Assembly (NCBI GenBank): GCA_020628935.1
Contig: JAHDEG010000005.1
Location: 143,817 to 207,816 of the forward strand
DNA length: 64,000 bases
From: Flavobacteriales bacterium
Lineage (GTDB): Bacteria > Bacteroidota > Bacteroidia > Flavobacteriales_G > JALEGO01
Direction of reading: 5' to 3'
Position 1 is the stretch's first letter, and the number at the start of each line of letters is the position of its first letter. The position numbers were made by a program, and so were the translations under genes. The notes below the pieces were generated by a model. That model did not search any database, was not told the origin of the DNA, and saw only the letters and a program-made list of their open reading frames with translations. Positions 36,979 to 48,100 of the stretch are shown piece after piece.

Positions 36979-37881
36979 TTATTCTGTTATATTTTTGCGA
37001 ATACTACTAACTTTAGAAGTAATTTCAGCTATTTGTTCATCACTAATTTGTATTGATGTTGTACTATTAATGATAGCTATTTTGTTTTCTTCATCGATTT
37101 CTGGTTTTGCATACTCATAATTAACGTCTAGCTTTTCGAAAATTTCGCTCAATTCAGTTAATGATGCTATTAAATCACCATAATCTTCGCCATTTGAATA
37201 CATTTCAAGTAACTTAACTAAATTGTTGATAGAGAATTTTTGCTCGGCTATTCTCTGCTTCAATTCTTCTGTAGGGTTATTTTTGTATACTTCTGTAGAA
37301 AAGTAAAGAGCTTCTAACCATCCTCCGGCTAGCACTAAACTTCCTACATCGTTGTTTTCATTACTTTGTAGGTATTCATCAGTTAATTGAAAGGCTGAGG
37401 ATGCTAAATGAAGAAGAGAATCAGTATTACCTAAGTTTTTTTCAAATTTCTTTAATAGATCTTCTGTAAAAGCGCCTGATACGCCTAAGTCTTCTGCTAG
37501 CTTTTTACAACATCCTAAAAACGCTATTGCATCTTGTGTTTGTGAGTATAAATTAACATAGGCTAAATCAGCTCCATAAACACCAAGGTTTAGACCTTTT
37601 TGAATTCTAGTAGAATATTTACTTACCTCATTTGGGTTATGTAAATACTCATTATTGTATTGAGCTCCACTATTCTGAATTAATTGAGCTGTTTGAATTG
37701 GAGAGGGGATGCTGAATGTTCTACCATTAATCTTGGTTACATGAGCTTTGTCAGTTTCTTCTTGAACTAATTTATTGATGTCGTTATTTACATCGTCTTT
37801 TACTGAATCACCGCAGCTAGTCATCGTTGCTATAATTAAGCAAGTTGTAACAGCTATAAAATTAATTTTTGAATTTTTCAT
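36979..37881 (-). CDS. Conserved hypothetical lipoprotein
   Basis: A 300-residue protein with a type II signal peptide and the acceptor Cys at residue 23 (TMTSCGDS). The mature protein is almost all helical. A stretch IPSPIQTAQLIQNSG (about 57-71) and NLGVYGADLAYVNLYSQ (96-112) look strongly conserved, as in a lipoprotein family common in Bacteroidota with no known function. It lies between the symporter gene and the small secreted protein on the same strand, separated from the symporter by 60 bp. I cannot suggest a substrate or partner beyond this neighbourhood. Confidence 0.65.
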   Translation of the reverse strand: MKNSKINFIAVTTCLIIATMTSCGDSVKDDVNNDINKLVQEETDKAHVTKINGRTFSIPSPIQTAQLIQNSGAQYNNEYLHNPNEVSKYSTRIQKGLNLGVYGADLAYVNLYSQTQDAIAFLGCCKKLAEDLGVSGAFTEDLLKKFEKNLGNTDSLLHLASSAFQLTDEYLQSNENNDVGSLVLAGGWLEALYFSTEVYKNNPTEELKQRIAEQKFSINNLVKLLEMYSNGEDYGDLIASLTELSEIFEKLDVNYEYAKPEIDEENKIAIINSTTSIQISDEQIAEITSKVSSIRKNITE

Positions 37882-37941
37882 ATTGACGAAATAATTTAAC
37901 TAATATATGCAAAGATAAAATTTACTAACTACTAACAAAGG

Positions 37942-39699
37942 TTAGTTTTTCTTTTCTTGTTTAAGTGATAAAAATAAAAAATATCCACTTACTAACGAAA
38001 TTAATCCTAATATGATACACAATTTTGTTTTTCCGAATATTAAATAACCAATAAAGAACAGTATGCTATATACAAATATGATAGATTGTAACCAGGAAAT
38101 TAAGGGTTTATGAAGACCTCTATTTGGACTATCATATTTATATAATTTGTTGTTTTCTCCCAATTTACTTAATGGGATATTCCACCAGCCATCTGGCTTC
38201 ACTTTATTATAGTAATTTACTAACGTTTCTGTTTTTGTTGATTTAGTTAAAAAGGTAATCGATATCCATATAATAGTGGTTAATAGAGTTGTAATATAAA
38301 TTGAATCTGTATGTGAGTATTCACCCAAATATATAAGACTTGGATATATAGTAAATGGGGCCAAGCTAGCTGCAATTTCACTCCAAACATTAATTCTCCA
38401 CCAATACCATCGTAACATAAGTACCATTCCTAAGCCTGTTCCACATCCTATTAAGATTTTCCAAGTATTTTCAATTGACTTTATTTGAGTACAAGCTGCT
38501 ATAGATAACAGCATTAAAATAATGGTTAGTATTCTTCCGTATTGAATGAGTTTATTGTTGCTTAGGTTAGGTTTAATCGATTTTACGAAATCATTAATGA
38601 TTAAACTTGATCCCCAGTTTAACTGCGTGGAAATTGTACTCATGTATGCTGATAAAAATGTAACAAATAGCAATCCCCTTGCTCCATTTGGTAAATGATC
38701 TCTCATTGCGAGTACAAACCCTTGTTTAGGGTCTGCTAAGTTAGGGTACAATACTAAGGTACACAATGCAGCTAATATCCATGGCCATGGTCTTAAGCAG
38801 TAATTAGCAACTTGAAAAAACATTGTTGCCCACATAGAGTGCTGTTCATTTTTGGTACTCATCATACGTTGTGCAACGTAACCTCCTCCTCCAGGCTCTG
38901 CACCAGGGTACCAACTAGCCCACCATTGTAAGCCTATGAATGTAAAAAAGGTTCCAATACTTATACCATATTGTTTTACATTTCCAGTATCACCGATTTT
39001 AGGAAAAAATTCAAAGGTTTGTGCAGGTAATTTTTCTTGTAAACCAGCTATACCACCTACTTCATCTAAATTTAACAATACAACCGCTAATAAAATGCAG
39101 CCAAATATGGCTACGAAAAATTGTATTGAATCAGTAAAAATTACTCCCTTTAGTCCTGACAGGCTACTATATAGAAGTGTAATTATTAAAATTCCAAATA
39201 ACCACGTATACGCTTCTTGGGTTGGTATACTGAAAAATGAGGTTAAAATTGTTAGCATGGCTAAATTCACCCAGGCCATAATTAACAAATTCATTATTAA
39301 ACCCAAATAAACAGCTTTAAAGTGCTTAAGTGCTTGCGCTTCTTTTCCTAATCCGTATCTTAAATTTATAAATTCTAATTCGGTATTTACGCCAGATCTT
39401 CTCCACAGTTTGGCAAAGAAAAAAGTGGTTAACATCCCTCCAATAGCCATGTTCCACCAAATCCAGTTACCAGAAATACCATTATTAGCTACTAGTTCTG
39501 TAACGGCCAAGGGGGTGTCTGCAGCAAATGTTGTTGCTACCATTGATAATCCTGCAAGATACCAAGGCATTTTTCTTCCTCCCACAAAAAAGTCTGCAAA
39601 GCTTTTAGAGCCTGAGTTTTTAAAGTAAAATCCAATTCCAATAATTACTAAAAAGTAAATGATTATTAAAGTCCAATCTAAAGTTGAGAGAATGTCCAT
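37942..39699 (-). CDS. Sodium:solute symporter (SSS family)
   Basis: A 585-residue inner-membrane transporter with about 13-14 hydrophobic segments. SSS features are visible: LDWTLIIIYFLVIIGIG at the start, FFVGGRKMPWYLAGLSMVATTFAADTPL around residues 38-65 (core GGRKMPWYLAGLSM), SLSGLKGVIFTDSIQF in the middle, and FLSAYMSTISTQLNWGSSLIIND where Na+ and substrate bind (core YMSTISTQLNWG). The substrate could be a sugar, amino acid or organic acid; sequence alone does not tell. It is transcribed away from pfkA, with only 65 bp between the two starts. Confidence 0.88.
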   Translation of the reverse strand: MDILSTLDWTLIIIYFLVIIGIGFYFKNSGSKSFADFFVGGRKMPWYLAGLSMVATTFAADTPLAVTELVANNGISGNWIWWNMAIGGMLTTFFFAKLWRRSGVNTELEFINLRYGLGKEAQALKHFKAVYLGLIMNLLIMAWVNLAMLTILTSFFSIPTQEAYTWLFGILIITLLYSSLSGLKGVIFTDSIQFFVAIFGCILLAVVLLNLDEVGGIAGLQEKLPAQTFEFFPKIGDTGNVKQYGISIGTFFTFIGLQWWASWYPGAEPGGGGYVAQRMMSTKNEQHSMWATMFFQVANYCLRPWPWILAALCTLVLYPNLADPKQGFVLAMRDHLPNGARGLLFVTFLSAYMSTISTQLNWGSSLIINDFVKSIKPNLSNNKLIQYGRILTIILMLLSIAACTQIKSIENTWKILIGCGTGLGMVLMLRWYWWRINVWSEIAASLAPFTIYPSLIYLGEYSHTDSIYITTLLTTIIWISITFLTKSTKTETLVNYYNKVKPDGWWNIPLSKLGENNKLYKYDSPNRGLHKPLISWLQSIIFVYSILFFIGYLIFGKTKLCIILGLISLVSGYFLFLSLKQEKKN

Positions 39700-39764
39700 A
39701 CATTTGTAATTGTTAACAATATTAGGTCATTTCTTTCTATTGTAATTAAATTCAATTATCGATT

Positions 39765-40736
39765 ATGAAAAGTTTAGCTGTTTTTACTTCAGGTGGTGAT
39801 TCTCCGGGAATGAATGCTACTATTAGAGCTGTCGTTCGTACTGCAATATCAAAAGAGATTAAGGTTTATGGTATTTACGATGGTTATGAGGGGATGATAA
39901 ATAACTCTATTGTTGAATTAAATACTAAATCGGTCGCAAATATTATTCATAAGGGAGGAACTTTTTTACGTTCATCTAGAAGTGAAGCTTTTAAAACAAA
40001 AGAGGGAAGGAGAAAAGCTTTTGATAATTTAAATACACTTAACATTAAACATATTGTGGCTATTGGTGGTGATGGAACCTTTGCTGGTGCACTTGAGTTT
40101 TCAAAAGAGTATCCTATCTCCGTGGTAGGTTTGCCTGGTACTATTGATAATGACTTGATGGGTACTGACTATACTATAGGATATGATACGGCACTAAATA
40201 CTGTTGTTGATGCTGTAGATAAAATAAGAGATACAGCTAATTCACATAATCGTTTATTTATTGTGGAAGTTATGGGGAAAGACGCTGGTTTTGTAGCTTT
40301 AAGGAGTGGAATTGCCAGTGGAGCTGAAGCAGCATTAGTGCCTGAAACCAATATTTATACTGATACACTTTTTAAAAAGCTTAAGTCAGGTAGAAGGGAG
40401 GATAAAACTTCGGGCATTGTAATTGTTGCTGAAGGAAATAACAGCGGTGGTGCTTACCAAATCGCAGATAAAATTACACAAAACTATCCTAATTATGAGG
40501 TTAGAGTAACTGTTTTGGGACACATACAAAGGGGAGGTAACCCCAGTGCTTATGATAGAGTATTAGCTAGCCGTCTGGGCTTTGGGGCTGTAAACGCACT
40601 TCTTGATGGTAAAAAGAATATTATGCTAGGTATTCTTAAAGGTGAATACAAATATACACCATTTGAAAAATCATTGAAGCATCACGACAAACTAAGTCCA
40701 TATTTACTTGAGTTAATTTCTGTTTTATCTAGTTAG
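39765..40736 (+). CDS. pfkA: ATP-dependent 6-phosphofructokinase
   Basis: A 323-residue glycolytic enzyme that phosphorylates fructose 6-phosphate. ATP loop GGDSPGMN is at residues 10-17, GGDGT is near 105-109, the catalytic segment PGTIDNDL is near 125-132, and the substrate residues MGKDAGF and GHIQRGG follow. Gly (not Asp) after GGDGT-type positions agrees with the ATP rather than pyrophosphate type, and the length fits group A bacterial PFK. A single gene; its stop is followed at once by a hairpin shared with the convergent neighbour. Confidence 0.95.
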   Translation: MKSLAVFTSGGDSPGMNATIRAVVRTAISKEIKVYGIYDGYEGMINNSIVELNTKSVANIIHKGGTFLRSSRSEAFKTKEGRRKAFDNLNTLNIKHIVAIGGDGTFAGALEFSKEYPISVVGLPGTIDNDLMGTDYTIGYDTALNTVVDAVDKIRDTANSHNRLFIVEVMGKDAGFVALRSGIASGAEAALVPETNIYTDTLFKKLKSGRREDKTSGIVIVAEGNNSGGAYQIADKITQNYPNYEVRVTVLGHIQRGGNPSAYDRVLASRLGFGAVNALLDGKKNIMLGILKGEYKYTPFEKSLKHHDKLSPYLLELISVLSS

Positions 40737-40759
40737 TGTTAAAGTTTTAATCTTTAACA
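40737..40759. terminator. Short hairpin between convergent genes
   Basis: TGTTAAAG (40737-40744) pairs with CTTTAACA (40752-40759) around a 7-nt T/A loop, directly after the pfkA stop and overlapping the end of the convergent gene. It is A/T-rich, so it is a weaker terminator than those at 4891 and 8616. Confidence 0.5.
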
Positions 40760-42501
40760 TTTACTATGCCATTTTTTTGTTCCTCTTTTCCTGAACATAT
40801 TGGTTTATAGGTAGCTTCCCAGTTATATATACCAGGCTTAACTTGATTTCCATTTTTGTCTCTACCTATCCATTTCACTTTTGGATCGGAGGATGTGAAG
40901 ATTTCTTTGCCATTTTCTTTAGATATTGTAAGCTTAAAATCTTTAACATCGTTTATAGTAAACGCAAAATAATTATTAAAAGTAGCTTTAGGGTTGAACT
41001 CAGCTAAATAATTGAGTTGGGTAGGTTTTGACTTTATATTGACATATACTTTTTTAGTTGTTTTACAAGATTTACCGGTAAGGGTAACGGAATAATAATT
41101 TGAGGAGTTTACATTTATTTGTTTAGTTCTTTCACCAGTGGACCATTTGTAACTTACGTTTTTACCACCTGCATCTAACGTAATATCAGTTATACATTCA
41201 ACGGAAACATCTTCTAATATAGACTCACAATTCTCTACTAAATTATTTTTAAGCTTAGTGTCGCGAGGTTCATTATTAACAGCCGTACTAGCTTTACTGA
41301 TAGTATTTTTAGGTAATTTGTTTGGTATTACTACGATAGGTTTGGAAGGTAAGCCATATACAGAAAATTTATTATTTAGATTAACTGCTGAAAGCATATA
41401 GTTACATAACTTCCCAGGATTATTAGGATTGTTAATTACATCAATATAAGTGTTGGTTTTTGCAATGTATATTTTATTATTTGGCGCAAGTTGCATAGAA
41501 CCGTAAAAAATCTCTTCATTTAGATTTTTAAAAATGGTAGTTTTGTTTTTGTTGATTAAGTCATACTGAACAATGGTATTTAGACCCTCGAGGTAAGATA
41601 CGTATAGCTTGGAATTATCAGGTGAGAATTCAACTCCGTAAGCTAACCCTGTTGAATTAAAACTTTCTTTAAGCGTAAGCTTACCTGTTTTATTATCAAA
41701 ATCAAATAACTCAACTGGAGCGTTATTTCTATAACATATTACCGATGCTAAGAGCTTACCACTAGGACTAAATTTCATTTGGCCAATACTTTCGCTATTA
41801 TTGTTTTTGGATTTGTTAGAATGAATTGCTCCTGCAGATGAGAGAACTTTTTCCTCAATAATTCCTCTTTCACTTATTCTAAGTGCGCAAAATTTATTTG
41901 AATTCCATAAGTGAGCCAAAACCCATATTTGCTTACCATCCGCATGAAGTGTTGCAGTAAGTTTTTCAGTTACATTATCAAGAATTCTTGAATCAAGTTT
42001 AACAAGTGTAGGATTGTACTCTTTTAATAGCATATCAGGAGTGTAATACGCCCCATCCTTGCTAATCTTTTTTTTATTATTGAGCGATTTTGCTAAGTTT
42101 AGTTTTGAGTACCTTAATCCGTTTCCACCAGCTTTTTCATCAACAGTGAAAATGAAGAAACTTCCGTACTCTTTTGGGTTGCCTACTATAAGAGCACCTT
42201 GTGTTGATGATTTGTTTCCAGAAAGCTTAGTATATGGATTCAAAATTTCATGGTTTTTATCCCAAATATCTATACCATTGGTATAGAATAGTAGGTCACC
42301 ATTCTCATCTGAGACTGTTGCACACGCTTCATCACTATATGACTCACCATTAGAGAGTGATGATACTTTACTTTTGTTAAAGTTTAAACCTGCTCCGTTA
42401 CCAAAATACCAAGTGTTAAAACTGTTATTTTGGGCTTGTGAGGCAAAAGAAAATATTAGCAGGAAAAATAGTGTATTGTAAAGTTTTTTAGGAGGATTCA
42501 T
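40747..42501 (-). CDS. Secreted beta-propeller protein with degenerate CHU_C-like end
   Basis: A 584-residue protein with a signal peptide (ending ASQAQ). The opening NTWYFGNGAGLNF and the following GDLLFYTNGIDIWDKNHEIL are typical of a beta-propeller family seen in Bacteroidota proteins with type B sorting domains. Propeller blades run to about residue 400 (KFSPSGKLLASVICY, VEFSPDNSKLYVSY). A Cys-containing region (ESILEDVSVECITDITLDAG) and an Ig/CHU_C-like end follow (FKLTISKENGKEIFTS, KWIGRDKNGNQVKPGIYNWEA), shorter than a complete CHU_C domain. It sits 23 bp after the PD40-OmpA gene on the same strand, so both are probably made together. Confidence 0.72.
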   Translation of the reverse strand: MNPPKKLYNTLFFLLIFSFASQAQNNSFNTWYFGNGAGLNFNKSKVSSLSNGESYSDEACATVSDENGDLLFYTNGIDIWDKNHEILNPYTKLSGNKSSTQGALIVGNPKEYGSFFIFTVDEKAGGNGLRYSKLNLAKSLNNKKKISKDGAYYTPDMLLKEYNPTLVKLDSRILDNVTEKLTATLHADGKQIWVLAHLWNSNKFCALRISERGIIEEKVLSSAGAIHSNKSKNNNSESIGQMKFSPSGKLLASVICYRNNAPVELFDFDNKTGKLTLKESFNSTGLAYGVEFSPDNSKLYVSYLEGLNTIVQYDLINKNKTTIFKNLNEEIFYGSMQLAPNNKIYIAKTNTYIDVINNPNNPGKLCNYMLSAVNLNNKFSVYGLPSKPIVVIPNKLPKNTISKASTAVNNEPRDTKLKNNLVENCESILEDVSVECITDITLDAGGKNVSYKWSTGERTKQINVNSSNYYSVTLTGKSCKTTKKVYVNIKSKPTQLNYLAEFNPKATFNNYFAFTINDVKDFKLTISKENGKEIFTSSDPKVKWIGRDKNGNQVKPGIYNWEATYKPICSGKEEQKNGIVNVKD

Positions 42502-42524
42502 TTATGTTTAACTCAACAATAGCT

Positions 42525-45023
42525 TTATCTAAACATTTTAATTTCAGCTCTTCTATTTAAGCTCCTACCTTCAACATTATCAGAACCATCAGGTTTAGTG
42601 TTAGGAGCAGCTGGTCTGTCTTCACCGTAATATTTCACTTCAATTCTGTTTTTAGATACTCCTTGTGAATTAAGATATCTAACTACTGAATTAGCTCTTC
42701 TTTCGGAAAGCTGTCTATTGTATGTAGAATTACCTTTACTGTCTGTATGCGCTTCAACTTTAAGTTTAACAGAATTGTCTTTTTTGTATCCTTTAATAAT
42801 GGGGTCTAACCCTTTTTTATAGCTGTTTTTAACTTCAGACTTGTTAAAGTCAAAGTAAACCATAGCATTTTTTAATTCGGCACCGTTGTACGGTGGAGAG
42901 TCTTCTACTTTTGTAGTAGTCTCTTTTGTGGTTTCTGTCGTAGAATTTTGATTTGTATTGCCATTTTTTTCGGAGTCCAATGTAGAATTTACATCTTTGT
43001 TATCAGCTACGAGATCTTGATCTTTTAAATCTGTATCCGTAAATTCTTCAAAAGGTATAAAGTTTATAGTGTCATCGTTTAGTACTAAAGATTTCATTTT
43101 AGCGTCTCTTGCATAGTTTGACCGGTATGTATAAGCATCTGAAAAAGCATCATTATCTACTACTCGATTAAAGTTGTCAGAAACATCATTGGTAATATCA
43201 TTAACTTGGGTTAATTTTTTCTTTAGTAAATTGTCTGCTTCCGATCCTGGACTAATATTTGAATCTTCTAATAAAACTATATCTTCAATTAGTTCTTTTA
43301 AATAGTCAGGATCTGGTTGATTAAATGATGGATCAAATGAATCGTTATTTCTCAAATCTTCAAATGAATTCACAACAGTAATTTCTTTAGCAAAAGTTGA
43401 GTCTGATTCTTGTCCTATTTTTCTTAAAGTGATTTCTTGATAAAATTCATGAAATTCAACAAGATTAGGTATATCAAGTGTTAATTCGTAAGTTTCGTAA
43501 CCTATTGCAGACACAAGCATTTTATAGCTTTTTCCTGGAGGTAATATCATAAGATACTTTCCGGTTACATTATCTGGTTTGTAAATGTAGTCTTGTTTTT
43601 TCATTGTTGCCCCATCGTAAATATCTATGTTTACATCTGCTAAGGCCTCTTTGTCTGCATTAACTATACCTTTTACAAGAACAAGGGGTTTTACTTTTTC
43701 ATTCAGTTTGACTCTATATATATCCTCTCCACCAGACCCACCATCTCTACCGGAGCTAAAGTATCCTTTTTTACCATCTGCAGTTAGGACAAAATGTACA
43801 TCATTATATACACTATTGATAGGGTAACCTATGTTCACAGGTTCAGTCCATTTTCCATTTACTAGCAAAGATTTGAAAATATCAAATCCTCCCATATTAT
43901 TGTGACCTCTTGATGAAAAATATAGTGTTTTACCATCTGGGTGAATGAATGGGGATTCTTCATCATACTCAGTATTAATTAGGCCGCCAAGATTTACTGG
44001 GGTAGTCCATTCACCGTCAGAATTTTTATCTGACTTATATAGGTCCAATCCTCCAAAACCATTTTTCCTTTGACTACTAAAATAAATGGTGTTTTCATCC
44101 AAAGTTAAACAAGCACTAGTCTCATAACTTTTCTTAGTATTTATTGTCTTATTGTCGTCAATTGATTCGGGGACACTCCACTGTTCTCCTTCTTTTTTAG
44201 ACAACATAATATTGCCTGAATTTTCGTCTCCTTTATAAACCAGTAAGTGTCTACCATCAGCCGATAAACCAATACTAGCTTCATGATCGTTTGTGTTAAT
44301 GTTTGGACTAATTCCGGTTGAATTTATCCAGTACCCTAAATTATTTCTTTGACTTACATAGATGTCTTCAAAATATTTGCCATCAATATCAATTAATTGT
44401 CCTGTCGATTTGTCATTTCTTGAAGTAAATATTAGAACACTTTCGTCAGAAGAAATAACAGGTTTATAATCGTCAAAAGAAGTATTAACCCCTGTTCCTA
44501 TATTTTTTACTTTGTGGTCAGTAACTTCAGAGATTATTTTCTTAGCATTTTCAGCCTGTTCTTTTCTATACTCAATTTCTTCTTGAATTTCACTACTCGC
44601 TCCTCCTTTTTCGGTTAACGATTGATTGTAATAATAAATTGCACTATCAAATTTAGAGTTCATATGATATGCTCTACCTAAATAGTAATTTATTTCGGGG
44701 TGCATATATTGAAAAACATCATGAGTAGGTCCATCTCCATATGCTTCATCGTGTGCTTTTTTGATATATTTAAGAGCTAAGTTTGAGTTTTTGCTCATTA
44801 ATACAAGCGCACTACCTTTTTTAAAGTTGAAATAGGTTTCATCTTCTGGGTGTCTTTTGCTTAGATCGTCATATATATTATATGCTTCTTGAAATGCTTC
44901 GTTATAAATTTTCTCTTGCGCTTTTTCAATTAACTTATGAGTCTCTTTTTGGTCGTTTTGTGCGCCCAAAAGTACTGTTGTAAGGGTAAAAATTAAAAAA
45001 CTGAGTATTTTTCTAATGCTCAT
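42525..45023 (-). CDS. TPR - PD40 beta-propeller - OmpA domain envelope protein (PorE-like architecture)
   Basis: An 832-residue protein with a type I signal peptide (ending LLGAQ). Residues 25-170 are TPR-like helices. Residues 185-455 contain PD40 propeller strands (TIYFSSQRKNGFGGLDLY, TLYFSSRGHNNMGGFDIF, KGYFSSGRDGGSGGEDIY). A carboxypeptidase-regulatory-like domain lies at 460-550, an acidic linker at 550-700, and an OmpA peptidoglycan-binding domain at 715-832 (VYFDFNKSEVK, VEAHTDSKGNSTYN, SLNRRAEIKM). The same domain order occurs in PorE of the type IX system, but PorE is described as a lipoprotein and no lipobox Cys is visible here, so PorE-like is as far as I go. It links the outer membrane to peptidoglycan. 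Upstream partner of the propeller gene. Confidence 0.82.
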   Translation of the reverse strand: MSIRKILSFLIFTLTTVLLGAQNDQKETHKLIEKAQEKIYNEAFQEAYNIYDDLSKRHPEDETYFNFKKGSALVLMSKNSNLALKYIKKAHDEAYGDGPTHDVFQYMHPEINYYLGRAYHMNSKFDSAIYYYNQSLTEKGGASSEIQEEIEYRKEQAENAKKIISEVTDHKVKNIGTGVNTSFDDYKPVISSDESVLIFTSRNDKSTGQLIDIDGKYFEDIYVSQRNNLGYWINSTGISPNINTNDHEASIGLSADGRHLLVYKGDENSGNIMLSKKEGEQWSVPESIDDNKTINTKKSYETSACLTLDENTIYFSSQRKNGFGGLDLYKSDKNSDGEWTTPVNLGGLINTEYDEESPFIHPDGKTLYFSSRGHNNMGGFDIFKSLLVNGKWTEPVNIGYPINSVYNDVHFVLTADGKKGYFSSGRDGGSGGEDIYRVKLNEKVKPLVLVKGIVNADKEALADVNIDIYDGATMKKQDYIYKPDNVTGKYLMILPPGKSYKMLVSAIGYETYELTLDIPNLVEFHEFYQEITLRKIGQESDSTFAKEITVVNSFEDLRNNDSFDPSFNQPDPDYLKELIEDIVLLEDSNISPGSEADNLLKKKLTQVNDITNDVSDNFNRVVDNDAFSDAYTYRSNYARDAKMKSLVLNDDTINFIPFEEFTDTDLKDQDLVADNKDVNSTLDSEKNGNTNQNSTTETTKETTTKVEDSPPYNGAELKNAMVYFDFNKSEVKNSYKKGLDPIIKGYKKDNSVKLKVEAHTDSKGNSTYNRQLSERRANSVVRYLNSQGVSKNRIEVKYYGEDRPAAPNTKPDGSDNVEGRSLNRRAEIKMFR

Positions 45024-45135
45024 AATATTTCATTGTAAGCCAAATGTAATATAAATACGACTGTATTTCCAAAAAATGCTAAAACCTTTTATCAGTTTAT
45101 ATGTAATTTCCTCTAATATTTTTCTGTCTTAAAAA

Positions 45136-45165
45136 TTTGTTGTGTGATTATTACTCTTATTTTTG
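45136..45165 (+). promoter_or_regulatory. Probable promoter of the pyruvate carboxylase gene
   Basis: TTTG at 45136-45139 and TATTTTTG (45158-45165), separated by 18 bp, fit the Bacteroidota promoter. The element ends 21 bp before the chosen ATG at 45187. Confidence 0.6.
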
Positions 45166-45186
45166 AGAAATTTTGTTTTAACAATT

Positions 45187-48100
45187 ATGATTAATATTAA
45201 AAAGGTACTAGTAGCAAACAGGGGAGAAATTGCAATTAGAGTATTTCGTGCTTGTGTAGAATTAGGGATTAAAACTGTTGGTATTTATACCTTTGAAGAC
45301 CGTTATTCTCAGCATAGGTATAAAGCTGATGAATCATATCAGGTTGGTAAAGACAATGATCCACTAAAGCCTTATTTAAATATTGATGAAATAATTTCAT
45401 TGGCTAAATCAAAAGATGTTGATGCTATTCATCCAGGGTATGGCTTTCTTTCTGAAAACCCTGAGTTTGCTAGAAAATGTAAGAAAAATGGAATAATCTT
45501 TATTGGTCCTAGTGCTTCCGTGATGGAATCTTTAGGTAATAAAGTAGAGGCTAAAAAAATAGCTGTAAAGATGAACGTTCCCATAATTGAAAGTAATAAA
45601 GATTTATTAAGTACTTCTCAAGATGCTTTAAATGCTGCTAACAAGATCGGATATCCGGTAATGTTAAAAGCAGCTTCTGGAGGTGGCGGTAGAGGAATGC
45701 GTGTAGTTCGTACTGATGATCAATTGGAAAAGCAATTTAATAGTGCTCAACGTGAAGCAGAAAATGCTTTTGGTGATAAAACTATTTTTATTGAAAAGTA
45801 TGTTGAAAATCCTAAGCATATAGAAGTTCAAATAGTTGCTGATCATTATGGGAATATTGTTCACCTATTTGAGAGAGATTGCTCAGTTCAGAGGCGCTTT
45901 CAAAAAGTAGTTGAAATTGCTCCTGCATTTAGCATTAAAAATAAAACTCGAAAGAAGCTATATGAATATGCAATTTCAATAACAAAGGCTGTTAACTATA
46001 ATAACGTTGGCACAGTTGAATTTTTGGTTGACAAGGAGGAAAAAATATACTTTATAGAGGTAAATCCCCGTATTCAGGTTGAGCATACTGTGACAGAAAT
46101 GGTAACCGGTGTAGATTTGATTAAATCTCAGTTATATATTGCTTCAGGACAAAGATTATCTGATCATGCAAGTATTGCCAATCAAGAATCTATCACTGTT
46201 AATGGCTTCGCTATGCAGTGTCGTATTACAACAGAAGATCCGGAGAATAACTTTACTCCTGACTATGGCACAATTACTACTTATAGACCTGCTTCAGGCT
46301 TTGGTATTAGGATTGACGAGGGTAGTTTGTATCAAGGAGTTAAAATTAGTCCGTTTTTTGACTCGCTTTTAGTGAAAATGTCTTCACATTCGGGTTCATT
46401 TGATGGTACGATTCGAAAAATGACCAGAGCTCTTAAAGAAATAAGAATAAGGGGTGTAAAAACGAATACTCAATTTGTCATGAACATTATCAATCATGAA
46501 CTTTTTAAAAGTGGTGATATAGATGTTAATTTTATTGAGAACCATCCAGAACTATTTAAACTTGATCAGCGGTTAGATAGAGCTACAAAGATTGTAAAAT
46601 ATTTAGGTAATGTTGTAGTGAACGGAAATCCCGATGTTAAACAAATTAACCCTACTAAAAAACTACCAAATCCTTCCGTACCTGAATTTGATAAATATGT
46701 AAGTTACCCAAAGGGAACAAAAGATTTATTGACAGAGCTTGGCCCGGATAAATTTTCTGAGTGGTTAGGGAAAGAAAAAAAGATTCATTATACAGACACA
46801 ACTTTTAGAGATGCTCACCAATCTTTATTGGCAACTAGAATGCGATCTTACGATATGTTGAAAGTTGCCGAGTCATTTGCTAAAAATCACTCTAATGTAT
46901 TTAGCATGGAAGTTTGGGGTGGTGCTACTTTTGATGTGTGTTTGCGCTTTTTATATGAAAATCCTTGGGTAAGATTGGCTGAAATTCGAAAAGCTGTACC
47001 TAACATCTTGCTTCAGATGCTAATTAGAGGGTCGAATGCTGTGGGGTATAAATCCTATCCTGACAATTTAATTGAGACATTCATTGAAAAATCGTGGGAT
47101 ACAGGAGTTGATGTTTTTAGAATTTTTGATTCATTAAACTGGTTACAAGCTATGGAAACTAGTATTAATGCAGTTAGAAATAAAACAGGAGGATTAGCCG
47201 AAGTAGCACTCTGTTATACAGGCGATATTCTTGATCCTACAAAAACTAAATATACTCTTAAGTATTACCTAGATTTAGCTAAAAATATAGAAAGTGCTGG
47301 TGCTCATATTTTGGCAATAAAAGATATGGCTGGTTTGCTAAAACCCCAAGCTGCTACAGAGTTAGTAACAGCACTAAAGGAAACAGTTAAAATACCTGTT
47401 CATTTGCATACCCACGATACTTCTTCGTTACAATCTGCAACTTATTTAAAAGCAATTGAGGCAGGAGTAGATGTTGTAGATGTTGCTTTAGGAGGATTGT
47501 CAGGTTTAACTTCTCAACCTAATTTTAATGCAATAGTTGAAATGATGAAATTCAATGAGCGAGAGAATAAATTTGATGGTCGAAAGTTAAATAAATATTC
47601 AAGTTATTGGGAGGATGTAAGAGAATATTACTATCCTTTCGAATCAGGTTTAAAGGCATCAACTGCCGAGGTTTTTGAACATGAAATTCCTGGTGGACAA
47701 TATTCAAATCTGCGTCCGCAAGCTCAAGCACTAGGTTTAGGAGATAAATTTGAAAAAATTAAACAAACCTATGCAGAAGTAAATAAACTATTTGGAGATC
47801 TGGTGAAAGTGACACCAAGTTCAAAAGTAGTGGGTGATATGGCTCAGTTTATGGTTAGTAACGATTATACAGTACAAGATATTCTTGAAAAAGGTGACAC
47901 TATATCCTTCCCTGAATCCATACAAGCTTTTTTTATGGGGGATTTAGGTCAGCCAGTTGGCGGTTTCCCCAAAAATCTACAGAAAATTATTTTGAAGGAT
48001 AGAAAACCCTATACAGATAGACCAAATAGACACCTTGAGCCGATTAATTTTGATGTTGAATTTGCTTGTTTTGTAAAAGAATTTCAAAAGGGATTTGATC

